DNA of 64,000 nt from an uncultured Acinetobacter sp. (GTDB lineage: Bacteria > Pseudomonadota > Gammaproteobacteria > Pseudomonadales > Moraxellaceae), in contig NZ_CANLSL010000013.1 of the NCBI RefSeq assembly GCF_947493735.1, forward strand, positions 1 through 64,000. Direction: 5' to 3'. The translations under genes were made by a program, and so were the position numbers. Below the pieces are notes generated by a model that saw nothing but the letters and a program-made list of their open reading frames with translations, ran no database searches and was not told the DNA's origin. Each line of letters begins with the position of its first letter. Position 1 is the first letter of the stretch. Positions 1-9,588 of this stretch are shown here, piece after piece.

Positions 1-114
1 ATGAATTTTATGATCAACATTTACTAAAAGTAATGGCAGCATAATTTAAATATTTAGAGCGGATTTATCACTTATAAAACTGAATTGAGTGGTCTAATTA
101 ACGGAACCACATCA
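1..114 (+). repeat. 3' end of an IS3-family element, first copy
   Basis: These 114 bases read identical to 410-523. They hold the last codons of an IS3-type transposase, its stop, and a terminal end finishing in CCACATCA; the CA-3' ending suits IS3-family ends. The rest of this first copy lies left of the window. At 115 the sequence passes directly into the middle of a second, truncated copy. Confidence 0.75.
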
Positions 115-453
115 GAAGCAATTGTGAAATATGGTTGTCCAGAGGTATTTAATACAGACCAAGGCAGTCAATTCACAAGCGAGGCATTTTTGAATGAGTT
201 AAAATTGCGAAATATCCGTATCAGTATGGATGGGAAAGGACGATGGATGGATAATGTGATGATTGAGCGTTTATGGCGCAGCGTGAAGCATGAGGAAGTC
301 TATTTGAAGGCTTACGATACGGTTAAACAAGCGAAACAATCAATTGCTGAATATTTGGATTTTTATAACATGATACGTCCTCATTCAAGTTTGAATAAGG
401 CAACACCAAATGAATTTTATGATCAACATTTACTAAAAGTAATGGCAGCATAA
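115..453 (+). pseudogene. IS3-family transposase OrfB, 5'-truncated
   Basis: This is the C-terminal part of an IS3-family DDE integrase, which cuts and joins IS ends. Visible are the second catalytic Asp in NTDQGSQFTS, the catalytic Glu region in DNVMIERLWRS, and the usual tail RPHSSLNKATPNEF. The first catalytic Asp and everything upstream are missing. The frame stays open back to 85, but those codons come from the end of the neighbouring IS copy, so no real start exists. The stop is followed by the IS end at 523. It is inactive as it stands. It probably arose by IS-next-to-IS insertion or an adjacent deletion (inference). Confidence 0.8.
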
Positions 454-523
454 TTTAAATATTTAGAGCGGATTTATCACTTATAAAACTGAATTGAGTG
501 GTCTAATTAACGGAACCACATCA
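410..523 (+). repeat. 3' end of an IS3-family element, second copy
   Basis: Direct repeat of 1-114, ending in the same CCACATCA. Host DNA begins at about 524. The two copies are a ready substrate for recombination that would delete about 409 bp. Confidence 0.75.
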
Positions 524-767
524 CACCGACATTAGCAACGATCAGTACAATCAAAAAATAGTTGATACAGGTACTGATCACGCTCCGATAATTATCATCA
601 TGTAGATTCAGAAAAACCCAACGACGTAAGCTTAAAAATGTGGACATTATTCACTTAAATTGAAGTATGCGGTGTATACAGTGTAAACAAATCAATTGAT
701 AATGCAAAAATCATCGTGTTTTTTAACGCATTTTTCAAATTATTCTATCGGTTATGTGCGTAAAGAA
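524..767. other. gene-free stretch with a possible gene remnant
   Basis: No intact gene is visible. From the IS edge to a TAG at 603-605 one frame reads about 27 residues ending in TGTDHAPIIIIM. The DHAP word recalls the C-terminal SDHxP motif of endonuclease/exonuclease/phosphatase proteins, so this may be the tail of a gene cut by the IS. That identification rests on one short motif. Nothing else is recognisable up to the stop of the next leftward gene. Confidence 0.3.
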
Positions 768-1280
768 TTAAAAAACAACTTTCCAAAATAAACGGATGGA
801 TTGCCCACGATCATGCGGGAATGAGGAAATATATTCATAACCCACGGATTGATTTTTATTCAGGTTAAACGCCATACCATAACCCAATGAAATGGATAAA
901 TCCGCCATCGTGACTTGGCTAGCTTGGGCTTGACGATATTTATTACTCAGTTCATCCATGCTGTATAACGTGTTGTTATATATGCGTATATCTCGATCTT
1001 CATAAAAAGCATTGTCCAAACGACTTTCTTCGATCATCGGCTGATCTTCACCGTAGTGACGTGACGTCTGATCAATTGAAAATGGATTGTGATTCAATAA
1101 AGGTTCTAAATCAGTAGGCGTTGTTTGTAATGTTGTTTGTAATATAGTCTGCTGTGTAGCAATCGGTGCGAAAAACTGAGGCACACTCTCCGCCTTAACC
1201 ACTACCAACGATGCAAAGAAAACGGTTAAAAAGCTAATGCCAAAATATACAGCATGCTTAAGGTAGGAGAAGCAATCCAT
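768..1280 (-). CDS. hypothetical exported protein, 170 aa
   Basis: The family is not recognised. The N-terminus has a hydrophobic segment at about residues 10-30 ending in VVKAES, which looks like a signal peptide. The middle is polar and rich in Thr, Asn and Gln. The C-terminus contains alternating residues (DLSISLGYGMAFNL) and ends in RLFWKVVF; a terminal Phe after alternating aromatics is typical of the last strand of outer-membrane beta-barrels. At 170 aa it could be a small outer-membrane protein or a fragment of one. It is in the same direction as the 1303-1821 gene, 22 bp downstream of it, so the two probably form an operon. Confidence 0.6.
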   Translation of the reverse strand: MDCFSYLKHAVYFGISFLTVFFASLVVVKAESVPQFFAPIATQQTILQTTLQTTPTDLEPLLNHNPFSIDQTSRHYGEDQPMIEESRLDNAFYEDRDIRIYNNTLYSMDELSNKYRQAQASQVTMADLSISLGYGMAFNLNKNQSVGYEYISSFPHDRGQSIRLFWKVVF

Positions 1281-1302
1281 CGCTATTAATTAACCCTCCA
1301 TT

Positions 1303-1821
1303 TTATTGATAGGTTTCACCTTTATGCTTTAGCCAACCACCTACATGCTGACCTTGTGGATCATGATGTGTCCAATGAATCACACCACCCTTTTGGTTAT
1401 ATTCATATTCACCAAAAAACTCCACATCATCGCCTTTTTCGAGATTTTCAATACGAGGGGCAAGATCAATATTGTGCGCAACCAATACCGTTTGCGCATT
1501 ACCAATATCGAGAATAAACCGTTGATGGCGTGAACCTTTATTATCGTCAGGAAGTACTGCAACTACCGTACCTACTGCCTGCACTTGTACATCATTTAAT
1601 TGCTGATCGTATGCGTTTTGTATTGTTGATGCCCCTGCTGATCGGTGTTGAGCCTCTGGCAGACCTGTTCGATTTTCCTGTGGCGTTTGCTCTATGGCTG
1701 ATTTGATATTGCCATGTTTTGATGTTTTTTCATCTTGATTAAAAAACTGATTTGCAACAAATATGGCAACAAGTATGGCAATCAAAACACCAATATTTAA
1801 TTTATTATTAACAGACTTCAA
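1303..1821 (-). CDS. DUF3465 family protein, membrane-anchored
   Basis: 172 aa. An N-terminal hydrophobic helix (about residues 8-26) should anchor or export the protein. It is followed by a low-complexity linker and a conserved C-terminal domain. The words LPDDNKGSRHQRFILDIG, VAHNIDLAPR, GEYEYNQKGG and IHWTHHDP match the DUF3465 family as I know it. This looks like a small OB-like fold, and its function is not established. The His-rich HWTHHDPQGQH stretch could bind metal (inference). It is the first gene of a likely two-gene operon with 768-1280 and is divergent from the NlpE-like gene. Confidence 0.75.
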   Translation of the reverse strand: MKSVNNKLNIGVLIAILVAIFVANQFFNQDEKTSKHGNIKSAIEQTPQENRTGLPEAQHRSAGASTIQNAYDQQLNDVQVQAVGTVVAVLPDDNKGSRHQRFILDIGNAQTVLVAHNIDLAPRIENLEKGDDVEFFGEYEYNQKGGVIHWTHHDPQGQHVGGWLKHKGETYQ

Positions 1822-2013
1822 AATCCTACTCCAAACCTAGAACATAACCATTTGATCGCTTTATCTTATCACTTATACTTTAGATTACCCGAAGATTATT
1901 CCTCATAAGCGCACTAAATCTGGTAAAAATGTGAATAATCACATATTTCTACTTTCTATCTTGGAAAGTTTGCAATAAATTATGCGATATCGACACTTTT
2001 GGAATATTGAAAA

Positions 2014-2466
2014 ATGAAAAAATTAATCCTTGCATTTGCAATCACGAGCCTTGCTTTAACTGCATGTTCAAAGCCTGAAAATAAATCAAATACCGAACAA
2101 AGTGCGCAGAATCCCGACCCCGCACATACCGCTGAAAACTCTCTCGATTGGCATGGCAAATATACAGGGACTTTACCTTGTGCTGACTGTAATGGTATCG
2201 AAACGGCAATACAGCTCAATGAAAATAAATCCTACGAAATCAACGAAACCTATCTAGGCAAAGGTCAAGGCAAAGGACAGAATTTCGTAGAGAAAGGTTC
2301 GTTTAATTTTGATAATAGCAACTCTTCCATTATCGTTTTAGATCAAAAGGCTGATGGTCGTAAATACTTTGTTGCCGAAAATCAACTCTATGCACTAGAT
2401 AGCTTTGGTGAGAAAATCACAGGTGATTTTGAAGAAATGTATATCTTGAAAAAAGAAGCCAACTAA
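2014..2466 (+). CDS. nlpE: NlpE-like copper-resistance/stress lipoprotein
   Basis: 150 aa with a lipoprotein signal: a hydrophobic stretch ending in LTAC, with the lipidated Cys at about residue 18. The mature protein has the NlpE N-terminal domain pattern: WHGKYTGTLPCADCNGIETAIQLNENKSYEI, here with the CxxC of PCADC. It then continues with beta strands to FEEMYILKK. In enterobacteria NlpE senses surface contact, copper and lipoprotein-trafficking stress through Cpx. That pathway role is not shown here. The protein is shorter than E. coli NlpE and lacks its C-terminal OB domain, which is common outside enterobacteria. A strong terminator follows. Confidence 0.75.
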   Translation: MKKLILAFAITSLALTACSKPENKSNTEQSAQNPDPAHTAENSLDWHGKYTGTLPCADCNGIETAIQLNENKSYEINETYLGKGQGKGQNFVEKGSFNFDNSNSSIIVLDQKADGRKYFVAENQLYALDSFGEKITGDFEEMYILKKEAN

Positions 2467-2490
2467 TTTTTTCCATTTTCAATGACACCA

Positions 2491-2523
2491 TCCCAAATGG
2501 TTTTGCCATTTGGGATTTTTTAT
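2491..2523 (+). terminator. Rho-independent terminator after nlpE-like gene
   Basis: The stem CCCAAATGG / CCATTTGGG with a TTTTG loop is followed by ATTTTTTAT. It lies 25 bp after the nlpE-like stop codon. Confidence 0.85.
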
Positions 2524-2693
2524 GCCAAGAATGGCGCACTCTAAGAAAATAACTAAACAACATCTTAATTTATAGATATTCCAAATTTCCCAAAAACAAT
2601 AACTCTGAAAAGTGCTACAATACTGCCAATTTTTGTGATTCGACTGGCTTCGATCCGTTGTTTTAAACGTATTGTAGGCAAAGTCACTGATAG

Positions 2694-4067
<1,374 letters not shown>

Positions 4068-4084
4068 TTTCTTAATGTGAGAAA

Positions 4085-4109
4085 TGCCAGTTTCGACTGG
4101 CATTTTTTG
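4085..4109 (+). terminator. Rho-independent terminator after argG
   Basis: The stem ATGCCAGT / ACTGGCAT with a TTCG tetraloop is followed by TTTTTGT, about 18 bp after the argG stop codon. Confidence 0.9.
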
Positions 4110-4210
4110 TGCGCAAAATTTGCGATTTAACTATTATTTACTATTTGGCACTTCTCAACTTTACCGCAGCCGTCATGATCTTATTGGTTCATTAATACTC
4201 TGAAAGAATC

Positions 4211-5668
4211 TTATGAAAACTCATGATGATTTGATTGAAACTTATTTGCGAGTTGGTAATAGGTAAAGCTAAAACCCGGGAACATTGCAATCACATGTCC
4301 ACTTTTGCTCTTGTACCAACTATTACAACCACCCGATTGCCACACTGTACTTTTCATCTCATGGTGAATCATTTGGGTATAGTCACTTTCAGCTTGCTTC
4401 GTCACTTCAATGACAGACTTACCACGCAACTTGGTCGCCTCAATGGCTTTCATGATGTAGTTCATTTGCGCTTCAATTACGAATATCGCTGAGGTATGTC
4501 CAATTCCTGTATTTGGTCCTGTCACCACAAAGAAGTTTGGAAAATCAGGAATCGTCGTACCTAGATACGCACGTGGATATTCTTCCCAAAATGCAGATAA
4601 CTGATTGCCTTGCTTACCTACCACAGGATAAGAAATCACGCCATCGGTCGCATCATAACCTGTGGAGTAAATGATCAAATCGACATCAAGATGCTTTCCT
4701 GTAGATGTGTGAATACCCTTTTCATCAATCGACTGAATGCCTGAATCTTTGGTATGCAAGGTCACATTGTCCCGACTCAGTGCAGGATAAAGCGTATTGG
4801 ACAAGATAATGCGCTTACAACCGATGGTGTAATCTGGCGTCACTGCTTTACGCATTTTTGGGTCTTTAATTTGATTTTTGATATGTTTCAGTGCAACACG
4901 TTGCGCAACGACATTGAGCATCGCTTTGGAATATTTAAAACCGATCATACGGGTTTCCAACTGCCAATAAATCGCCATTCGAACACCTTTGTGTATCAGC
5001 TTATTGCCGACTAATTTTTGCTGTGTTTGGCTAAATTTGTAATCTGGTCGAGGCATCACCCAATGCGGAGAGCGTTGGAAAACATGGAGGTGAGCCACAT
5101 CTTCAGCAATCGCAGGAATCACCTGTGCAGCACTTGCGCCACTACCAATGATCGCTACACGTTTGCCACGATAGTCATAATCATGATTCCAATTATTGGT
5201 ATGAAACGATTCACCTTTGAACGTATCACGACCTTTAAAGTTTGGAATCTCTGGTGTACTGAGTGGCCCTGAGGCATTGACGACAAACTGTGCTGAGATC
5301 ACTTCGCCATTTTCAATATACGCCAACCAGCGACTGGTTGCTTTATCCCATTCGACTCTTACAACATTGGCATTGGTCTTGGTTTTACTTCGAAGATCAT
5401 ATTTATCAATCACGTGATTGGTGTACTGCTCAAGCTCTGCTTGCTCGACAAACATCTGACTCCACGCATACGGTTCGTGTGAGATCGAATACAGTGGTGA
5501 CTGCACATCGACAGCCGCACCGGGATAGCTGTTTTGACACCACGTTCCACCCATGAAGTCACGACGCTCTAAGATTAAGAAGTCTTGCAGTCCACGCTTA
5601 AGTAAATTGATCGCAGTACACTGCCCACCAAAACCACTACCGATAATCAAAACCTGTACCAATGTCAT
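4211..5668 (-). CDS. flavin-containing (Baeyer-Villiger type) monooxygenase
   Basis: 485 aa from ATG at 5668. A further ATG at 5698 is in frame, but AAGGTG six bases before 5668 and the immediate Rossmann strand support the shorter start. The protein has an N-terminal FAD site (VLIIGSGFGGQ) and a second dinucleotide site GSGASAAQ for NADPH. Between them is FKGESFHTNNWNHD, close to the FxGxxxHxxxW fingerprint of type I Baeyer-Villiger and flavin monooxygenases. The reaction would be NADPH-dependent oxygen insertion into a ketone or a heteroatom. The substrate cannot be told from sequence. A truncated TetR gene lies head-to-head with it and may once have regulated it. Confidence 0.85.
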   Translation of the reverse strand: MTLVQVLIIGSGFGGQCTAINLLKRGLQDFLILERRDFMGGTWCQNSYPGAAVDVQSPLYSISHEPYAWSQMFVEQAELEQYTNHVIDKYDLRSKTKTNANVVRVEWDKATSRWLAYIENGEVISAQFVVNASGPLSTPEIPNFKGRDTFKGESFHTNNWNHDYDYRGKRVAIIGSGASAAQVIPAIAEDVAHLHVFQRSPHWVMPRPDYKFSQTQQKLVGNKLIHKGVRMAIYWQLETRMIGFKYSKAMLNVVAQRVALKHIKNQIKDPKMRKAVTPDYTIGCKRIILSNTLYPALSRDNVTLHTKDSGIQSIDEKGIHTSTGKHLDVDLIIYSTGYDATDGVISYPVVGKQGNQLSAFWEEYPRAYLGTTIPDFPNFFVVTGPNTGIGHTSAIFVIEAQMNYIMKAIEATKLRGKSVIEVTKQAESDYTQMIHHEMKSTVWQSGGCNSWYKSKSGHVIAMFPGFSFTYYQLANKFQSNHHEFS

Positions 5669-5731
5669 CTGTATCACCTTTATCTCTGCCGAGTCCATGC
5701 ACTTTGTGTCTGATTATTCGCACAGCTGAGT

Positions 5732-5956
5732 ATGAATATTTATCCTGATTTAAAGATTCCCAAAGCGGAAGTGACGACCATTGCGATTGGTGTGATCGGT
5801 GCAATCAGTCAAACCACAAGCCTTTGGTATCTCAGCCATTATCAAACGGATAAACAAACTTTAATTCGATCAATGTCTTATATGATTCAAGGCACACATT
5901 TATTGTTATCACAACCCAATATGCAAAATATAGAAATGGATAATTCCAACGAATGA
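5732..5956 (+). pseudogene. TetR-family regulator, C-terminal remnant
   Basis: 74 codons. The text ITTIAIGVIGAISQTTSLWYLSHYQTDKQTLIRSM resembles the C-terminal ligand/dimer helices of TetR-type regulators, where GxxQxTSLWYL is common (in this copy the line begins VTTIAIG). No N-terminal HTH is found upstream; only about 60 bp separate it from the divergent monooxygenase. It is most likely the decayed end of the monooxygenase regulator. A small free-standing gene cannot be excluded. Confidence 0.5.
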
Positions 5957-5982
5957 AGCTACACAGATTTATTTAGGTTTGA

Positions 5983-6972
5983 CTAAAAATCCGCACCATG
6001 CCAATTGTGCTGATAGCTTTGTACGACTTCTTTATTTCGATACAAATGGCTTTGAATACTGCGTTTGCGCTCGGATAACATCACCTGTATCTCCGCAACA
6101 AAAAACGATGAAGACACATCAAATAATGCCGAATATTTCTCACGATCTTCGGTCACCGCACTAAATCCATCCAAATTCCAAAGGTCAGAAAAACTGCTTA
6201 AAGTTTCCAAATTCTGTCGCTGTGCTTGCATTGTATTTGCCACTGTGATAGGGTCAAGTCGTGGATTCAAACATGCCAAAACAAACGGATCAGCCGTATT
6301 AATATTGATCTTGGTACTTCGAGATGGCAAAGCAGAAATGTAGGGTGCAATCCGGTGATAATTCTCCCCTTCAAAGCCACGTACCCATTGCAACTGTTTG
6401 GCACTGCTAAACATCTGATTTGGTGCAAGATAGCCTGCTTGCACACCTTGATAATAGCTATTCTCAGCGCCCATCGCGCCAACGGTTTCATTATCGGCAT
6501 CTTGCCAATCAATCACTGCCTCAACTAGATTTGGATCAAGATTTAGTCGCTCTAACATCGCTTGGAAAAACAGCACCGCAGTTTCGTTCTTTTCGCCATT
6601 TTCATTCAATAAGCTATTGAGATTAAAACGCCCTTGCTCATCATGGAGCTGACCTGTGACCACACCATCCTCCACAGGAAACGGCGGAAAAGGTTGCGCC
6701 CAATTTTCATTTAAGCTGTCGGTGCTATTGTCTTTGGCATCTTGAATGAGCAATTCTGAGAAAAAATATTCTGCAGACCACGCATATTGCAACGCCTGAT
6801 CTTGACGTAATAGCAACTTAGTTTCTTCCAAATTGGCATTTTGATAGCGCAAAATACTCACCGCAAGAATCGTCGCAAGCACCACCATGATTAAAATGGT
6901 CAGTAACGCCACACCGCTTTGCGATGATTTTGAAAAGTGATGATTCACTGGAAAATGGTTCGGCTTGGTCAT
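5983..6972 (-). CDS. gspK: type II secretion minor pseudopilin GspK
   Basis: 329 aa. GspK caps the pseudopilus tip of the type II secretion system together with GspI and GspJ. The N-terminus GVALLTILIMVVLATILAVSILRYQNANLE is a prepilin-type hydrophobic helix preceded by a polar leader and Gly. As in the family, the usual Glu5 of major pseudopilins is absent (Leu/Thr instead). The large globular domain has STKININTADPFVLACL, the helix-hairpin-like NINTA motif of GspK. The start overlaps the gspJ stop by 4 bp, so translation is coupled. It is the last gene of the gspHIJK cluster. Confidence 0.9.
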   Translation of the reverse strand: MTKPNHFPVNHHFSKSSQSGVALLTILIMVVLATILAVSILRYQNANLEETKLLLRQDQALQYAWSAEYFFSELLIQDAKDNSTDSLNENWAQPFPPFPVEDGVVTGQLHDEQGRFNLNSLLNENGEKNETAVLFFQAMLERLNLDPNLVEAVIDWQDADNETVGAMGAENSYYQGVQAGYLAPNQMFSSAKQLQWVRGFEGENYHRIAPYISALPSRSTKININTADPFVLACLNPRLDPITVANTMQAQRQNLETLSSFSDLWNLDGFSAVTEDREKYSALFDVSSSFFVAEIQVMLSERKRSIQSHLYRNKEVVQSYQHNWHGADF

Positions 6973-7721
6973 TCGCTCGTGCTCCCATTTTCAGAACTAT
7001 TGTTCGAATCGCTATCTGAATTATTGTTTGAACCGTTATTTGCATTGTTGCCATTCGTGCCCGATTCAGTTTCCGTCGAAGGCATATTTTTGGCTGTACT
7101 AAATACCCAGCGAATGGCTCGCCCTTGATAATCAAAACTTAAAACTACACCTTGTGGAAGCTGTGACATCAAATATTCTGCTGAATCGGTATCAGTCACG
7201 CTTTGTGCAGGCCACTGTGTTTGTACAGCAGGATCAAGGGCTTGAATTTGTAGATTCTCAATCGGTGCAATCAACGCATCACCTTGCATATCTTGGCTTT
7301 GCTTACGGTAAATATAGGCATTGTGATAACGCATCAACGCTTGCTTATCCGTATCAAAACGATATTCAACAAATTCAAAGCGATCCAAACCTCGTTGCAA
7401 AGGATCAATCACGCCTGCTTTATTAAACTGTAATTGCTGATTTTCCAGTTGTAATGCAGGGTAGCTTTCTTCACCCTCTCGCCCTGACAACGGTACAATC
7501 TGACTCAAATCCCGCTGTATTTGCATATATGCAAATTGTAATTGTTGCAGATGCTCAAGATGCGTTGTATTACGCTCACGAGTCTTGATCAGCTGATCGA
7601 ACACCATCCACCCTGCTGCACTAAGTACCGCAAAGATCGCTATCGCTACCAACACTTCAACGAGAGTAAATCCAGAAGTAGATTTTAGCCGTACTGCGTG
7701 CTTTTGAGTGATCGCATTCAT
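6969..7721 (-). CDS. gspJ: type II secretion minor pseudopilin GspJ
   Basis: 250 aa. The prepilin cleavage motif SGFTLVEVLVAIAIFAVLSAAGWMV lies at about residues 16-40, with cleavage after Gly and Glu5 present. The downstream domain includes MQIQRDLSQIVPL and a body rich in beta strands, as in GspJ. The last 35 or so residues are almost only Asn, Ser, Gly, Glu and Asp, an unusual low-complexity tail. The gene overlaps gspI and gspK by 4 bp each. It acts at the inner membrane and periplasm as part of the pseudopilus tip complex. Confidence 0.9.
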   Translation of the reverse strand: MNAITQKHAVRLKSTSGFTLVEVLVAIAIFAVLSAAGWMVFDQLIKTRERNTTHLEHLQQLQFAYMQIQRDLSQIVPLSGREGEESYPALQLENQQLQFNKAGVIDPLQRGLDRFEFVEYRFDTDKQALMRYHNAYIYRKQSQDMQGDALIAPIENLQIQALDPAVQTQWPAQSVTDTDSAEYLMSQLPQGVVLSFDYQGRAIRWVFSTAKNMPSTETESGTNGNNANNGSNNNSDSDSNNSSENGSTSE

Positions 7722-8167
7722 TGTGCGCTTCCCTCTTGCGATTGCCGATAATTAAATACAGATAACGTGGTTACACCTTGTACTTTTTCAGCATTATCAG
7801 GGTCAAGATGCGACACTTGGATTTCAATACGTTGCACATCTGGACTAATGGTTTCATAAGACTGCTTTTGAATACGCCATTGCTCGCCTTGCTCAGTAAT
7901 GTCTTCACTCTGACTGCCTGTGAGCCACCCCTTTTCAATCCGAAGCTCCGCCGCCTGATTCATCGCAACGAAATGCGCTAGAGTTCGTAGCTCATTTTGC
8001 TGAATTGACTGGGTGTAATTCATGGCAATTTTCATCAATGCCAATGCTGTGGTCGCAAAGATTGCCAATGCCACCATCACCTCAAGCAAGGTAAAGCCAC
8101 GCAAAGTAGAGCCAAATGCAATGAATCGTCGATGCTGAACGTTCTGCCTACAAGTCTTCTTCATCAC
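7718..8167 (-). CDS. gspI: type II secretion minor pseudopilin GspI
   Basis: 149 aa. The prepilin signal RGFTLLEVMVALAIFATTALALMKIA lies at about residues 24-49 after a long basic leader. The family nucleates the minor pseudopilin complex with GspJ and GspK. The short C-terminal domain (ELRTLAHFVAMNQAAELRIEKGWLTG) fits GspI. The gene overlaps gspH by 20 bp and gspJ by 4 bp. Confidence 0.9.
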   Translation of the reverse strand: MMKKTCRQNVQHRRFIAFGSTLRGFTLLEVMVALAIFATTALALMKIAMNYTQSIQQNELRTLAHFVAMNQAAELRIEKGWLTGSQSEDITEQGEQWRIQKQSYETISPDVQRIEIQVSHLDPDNAEKVQGVTTLSVFNYRQSQEGSAQ

Positions 8168-8768
8168 TCACCGCACCGAGTCGATTGAGCACAATGGCAT
8201 CGCCGACTTGTTGTTGTTGCAAATACAGCTGAATGCGCACTGGGACTGCCTCACCATTTCCTAACCAAATGATCTGTGGCAAGGCATCATTTTGCTTGAG
8301 CACATCCAAATTCAACTGATGATCCAGACTTTGGATCTGTAAGCTACTTTGCTCAGGTAAAGTCTGACTGTCGAAATCGGTTGCCAATTGCCAGCGGTAT
8401 TGATCGCGCTCACGCATCGGCTGATTTTGATTAAATTGACTTTGATTTAATTTGCTCTGATTTGAATTGTCAGAATTGGCTTGTGGGCGATACTCCACCA
8501 CTTCATATTGTGCAGGTGCAATATCTGTCGCAGGCTGAATGAGCAAACCCAAAATTCGCCCTTGATCGGCTGATTCCAAACGGATTTTCTTTAAATTTAG
8601 AACCAATAATTCACGAGCTTGCATCACTTTGCGTTGATCGATGCCTTGGACATTCATCACGATCAGACTTGCCATCACCGCCATGATCACGATGACGAGC
8701 ATGACTTCAATCAAGGTAAAACCTTGTTGAGATTTGGCGATTTGCTTGACTTTATTTTTATTGTTCAC
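8148..8768 (-). CDS. gspH: type II secretion minor pseudopilin GspH
   Basis: 206 aa. The prepilin motif QGFTLIEVMLVIVIMAVMASLIV is at about residues 15-37 with Glu5. A GspH-type beta domain follows. A Gln/Asn/Ser-rich loop near residues 100-120 (SNQSKLNQSQFNQNQ) is longer than I would expect. It is the first gene of the gspHIJK operon. The other gsp genes are not in this window, which fits the scattered gsp loci known in Acinetobacter. A TetR gene ends upstream with a 43-bp gap. Confidence 0.85.
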   Translation of the reverse strand: MNNKNKVKQIAKSQQGFTLIEVMLVIVIMAVMASLIVMNVQGIDQRKVMQARELLVLNLKKIRLESADQGRILGLLIQPATDIAPAQYEVVEYRPQANSDNSNQSKLNQSQFNQNQPMRERDQYRWQLATDFDSQTLPEQSSLQIQSLDHQLNLDVLKQNDALPQIIWLGNGEAVPVRIQLYLQQQQVGDAIVLNRLGAVSDEEDL

Positions 8769-8810
8769 GATACGCTCGATGCTTTAATTTTCACTCAATC
8801 CAATCATCAA

Positions 8811-9485
8811 CTATTTTTGCTGATCGGCATTTTGCATGGCTTGTGACTCTTGCTCATCGAAGGCTTCTTCACGAGCATTCCTCGGCAAAGCCAAAACTTG
8901 CTCAATATATGACACTCGCAAACTATCACGTTCACCCAAATAACGCTGATAATAGGTCGAGTTCAAAATCGCCGCCGCACCTTGGGTAATCGACCAAATC
9001 GAGGCTAAATAATCTCGTACAGGCATGGCGCTTTGAATGTATTTTAAATAATGTTCTGTCAGGCGAATGATAATCCGTAAGCGTTTTTTACGGATTTGAT
9101 AAAGGTCTTGAAATAAATTTTGTAGCCCTTGCCCTGTGTTGGCTAGGCGTTCTTCGATCTGATGATATAGCACAGTACGCTCAGGATGGTGCAACTGATG
9201 CAACATAAAAAAAGCAAGATGCTCGGGGAATTCTTTTTCCGTGTCATAGATCATATCTAACAGCTTTTGCTCATTGCGTATGATCAATAAAATATACAAC
9301 TCATCTTTACTTTGAAAATGCTTATACAGCGTACCTTTAGCAATATCAAGATCGGCAGCTAAAGTGTCCAACGTCATGCCTGATTCGCCATATTCCAACA
9401 ATAAATTTTCCGCAGTCGAAAAGATAAGTTCTTCGCGCGCCTTAAACTGCGCTTGTCGTTCCATCTGCTGGTCTAAATTCTTCAT
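8811..9485 (-). CDS. TetR-family transcriptional regulator
   Basis: 224 aa. The N-terminal HTH is clear: REELIFSTAENLLLEYGESGMTLDTLAADLDIAKGTLYKHFQSKDELY (residues about 17-64), including the GTLYKHF recognition helix typical of TetR. The C-terminal ligand domain is not assignable to a ligand. The family represses its own or neighbouring genes until an effector binds. It lies just upstream of gspH in the same direction, so it may be co-transcribed. Whether it controls secretion genes is unknown. Confidence 0.9.
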   Translation of the reverse strand: MKNLDQQMERQAQFKAREELIFSTAENLLLEYGESGMTLDTLAADLDIAKGTLYKHFQSKDELYILLIIRNEQKLLDMIYDTEKEFPEHLAFFMLHQLHHPERTVLYHQIEERLANTGQGLQNLFQDLYQIRKKRLRIIIRLTEHYLKYIQSAMPVRDYLASIWSITQGAAAILNSTYYQRYLGERDSLRVSYIEQVLALPRNAREEAFDEQESQAMQNADQQK

Positions 9486-9588
9486 GTTGAAATTCTCACA
9501 TCAATTCATGACAACTGTATTTTGATATTCTATGTCGCATCACATGCTTTGAATCACTATAACATTTTCAAACCGCATTAAACGTAAA

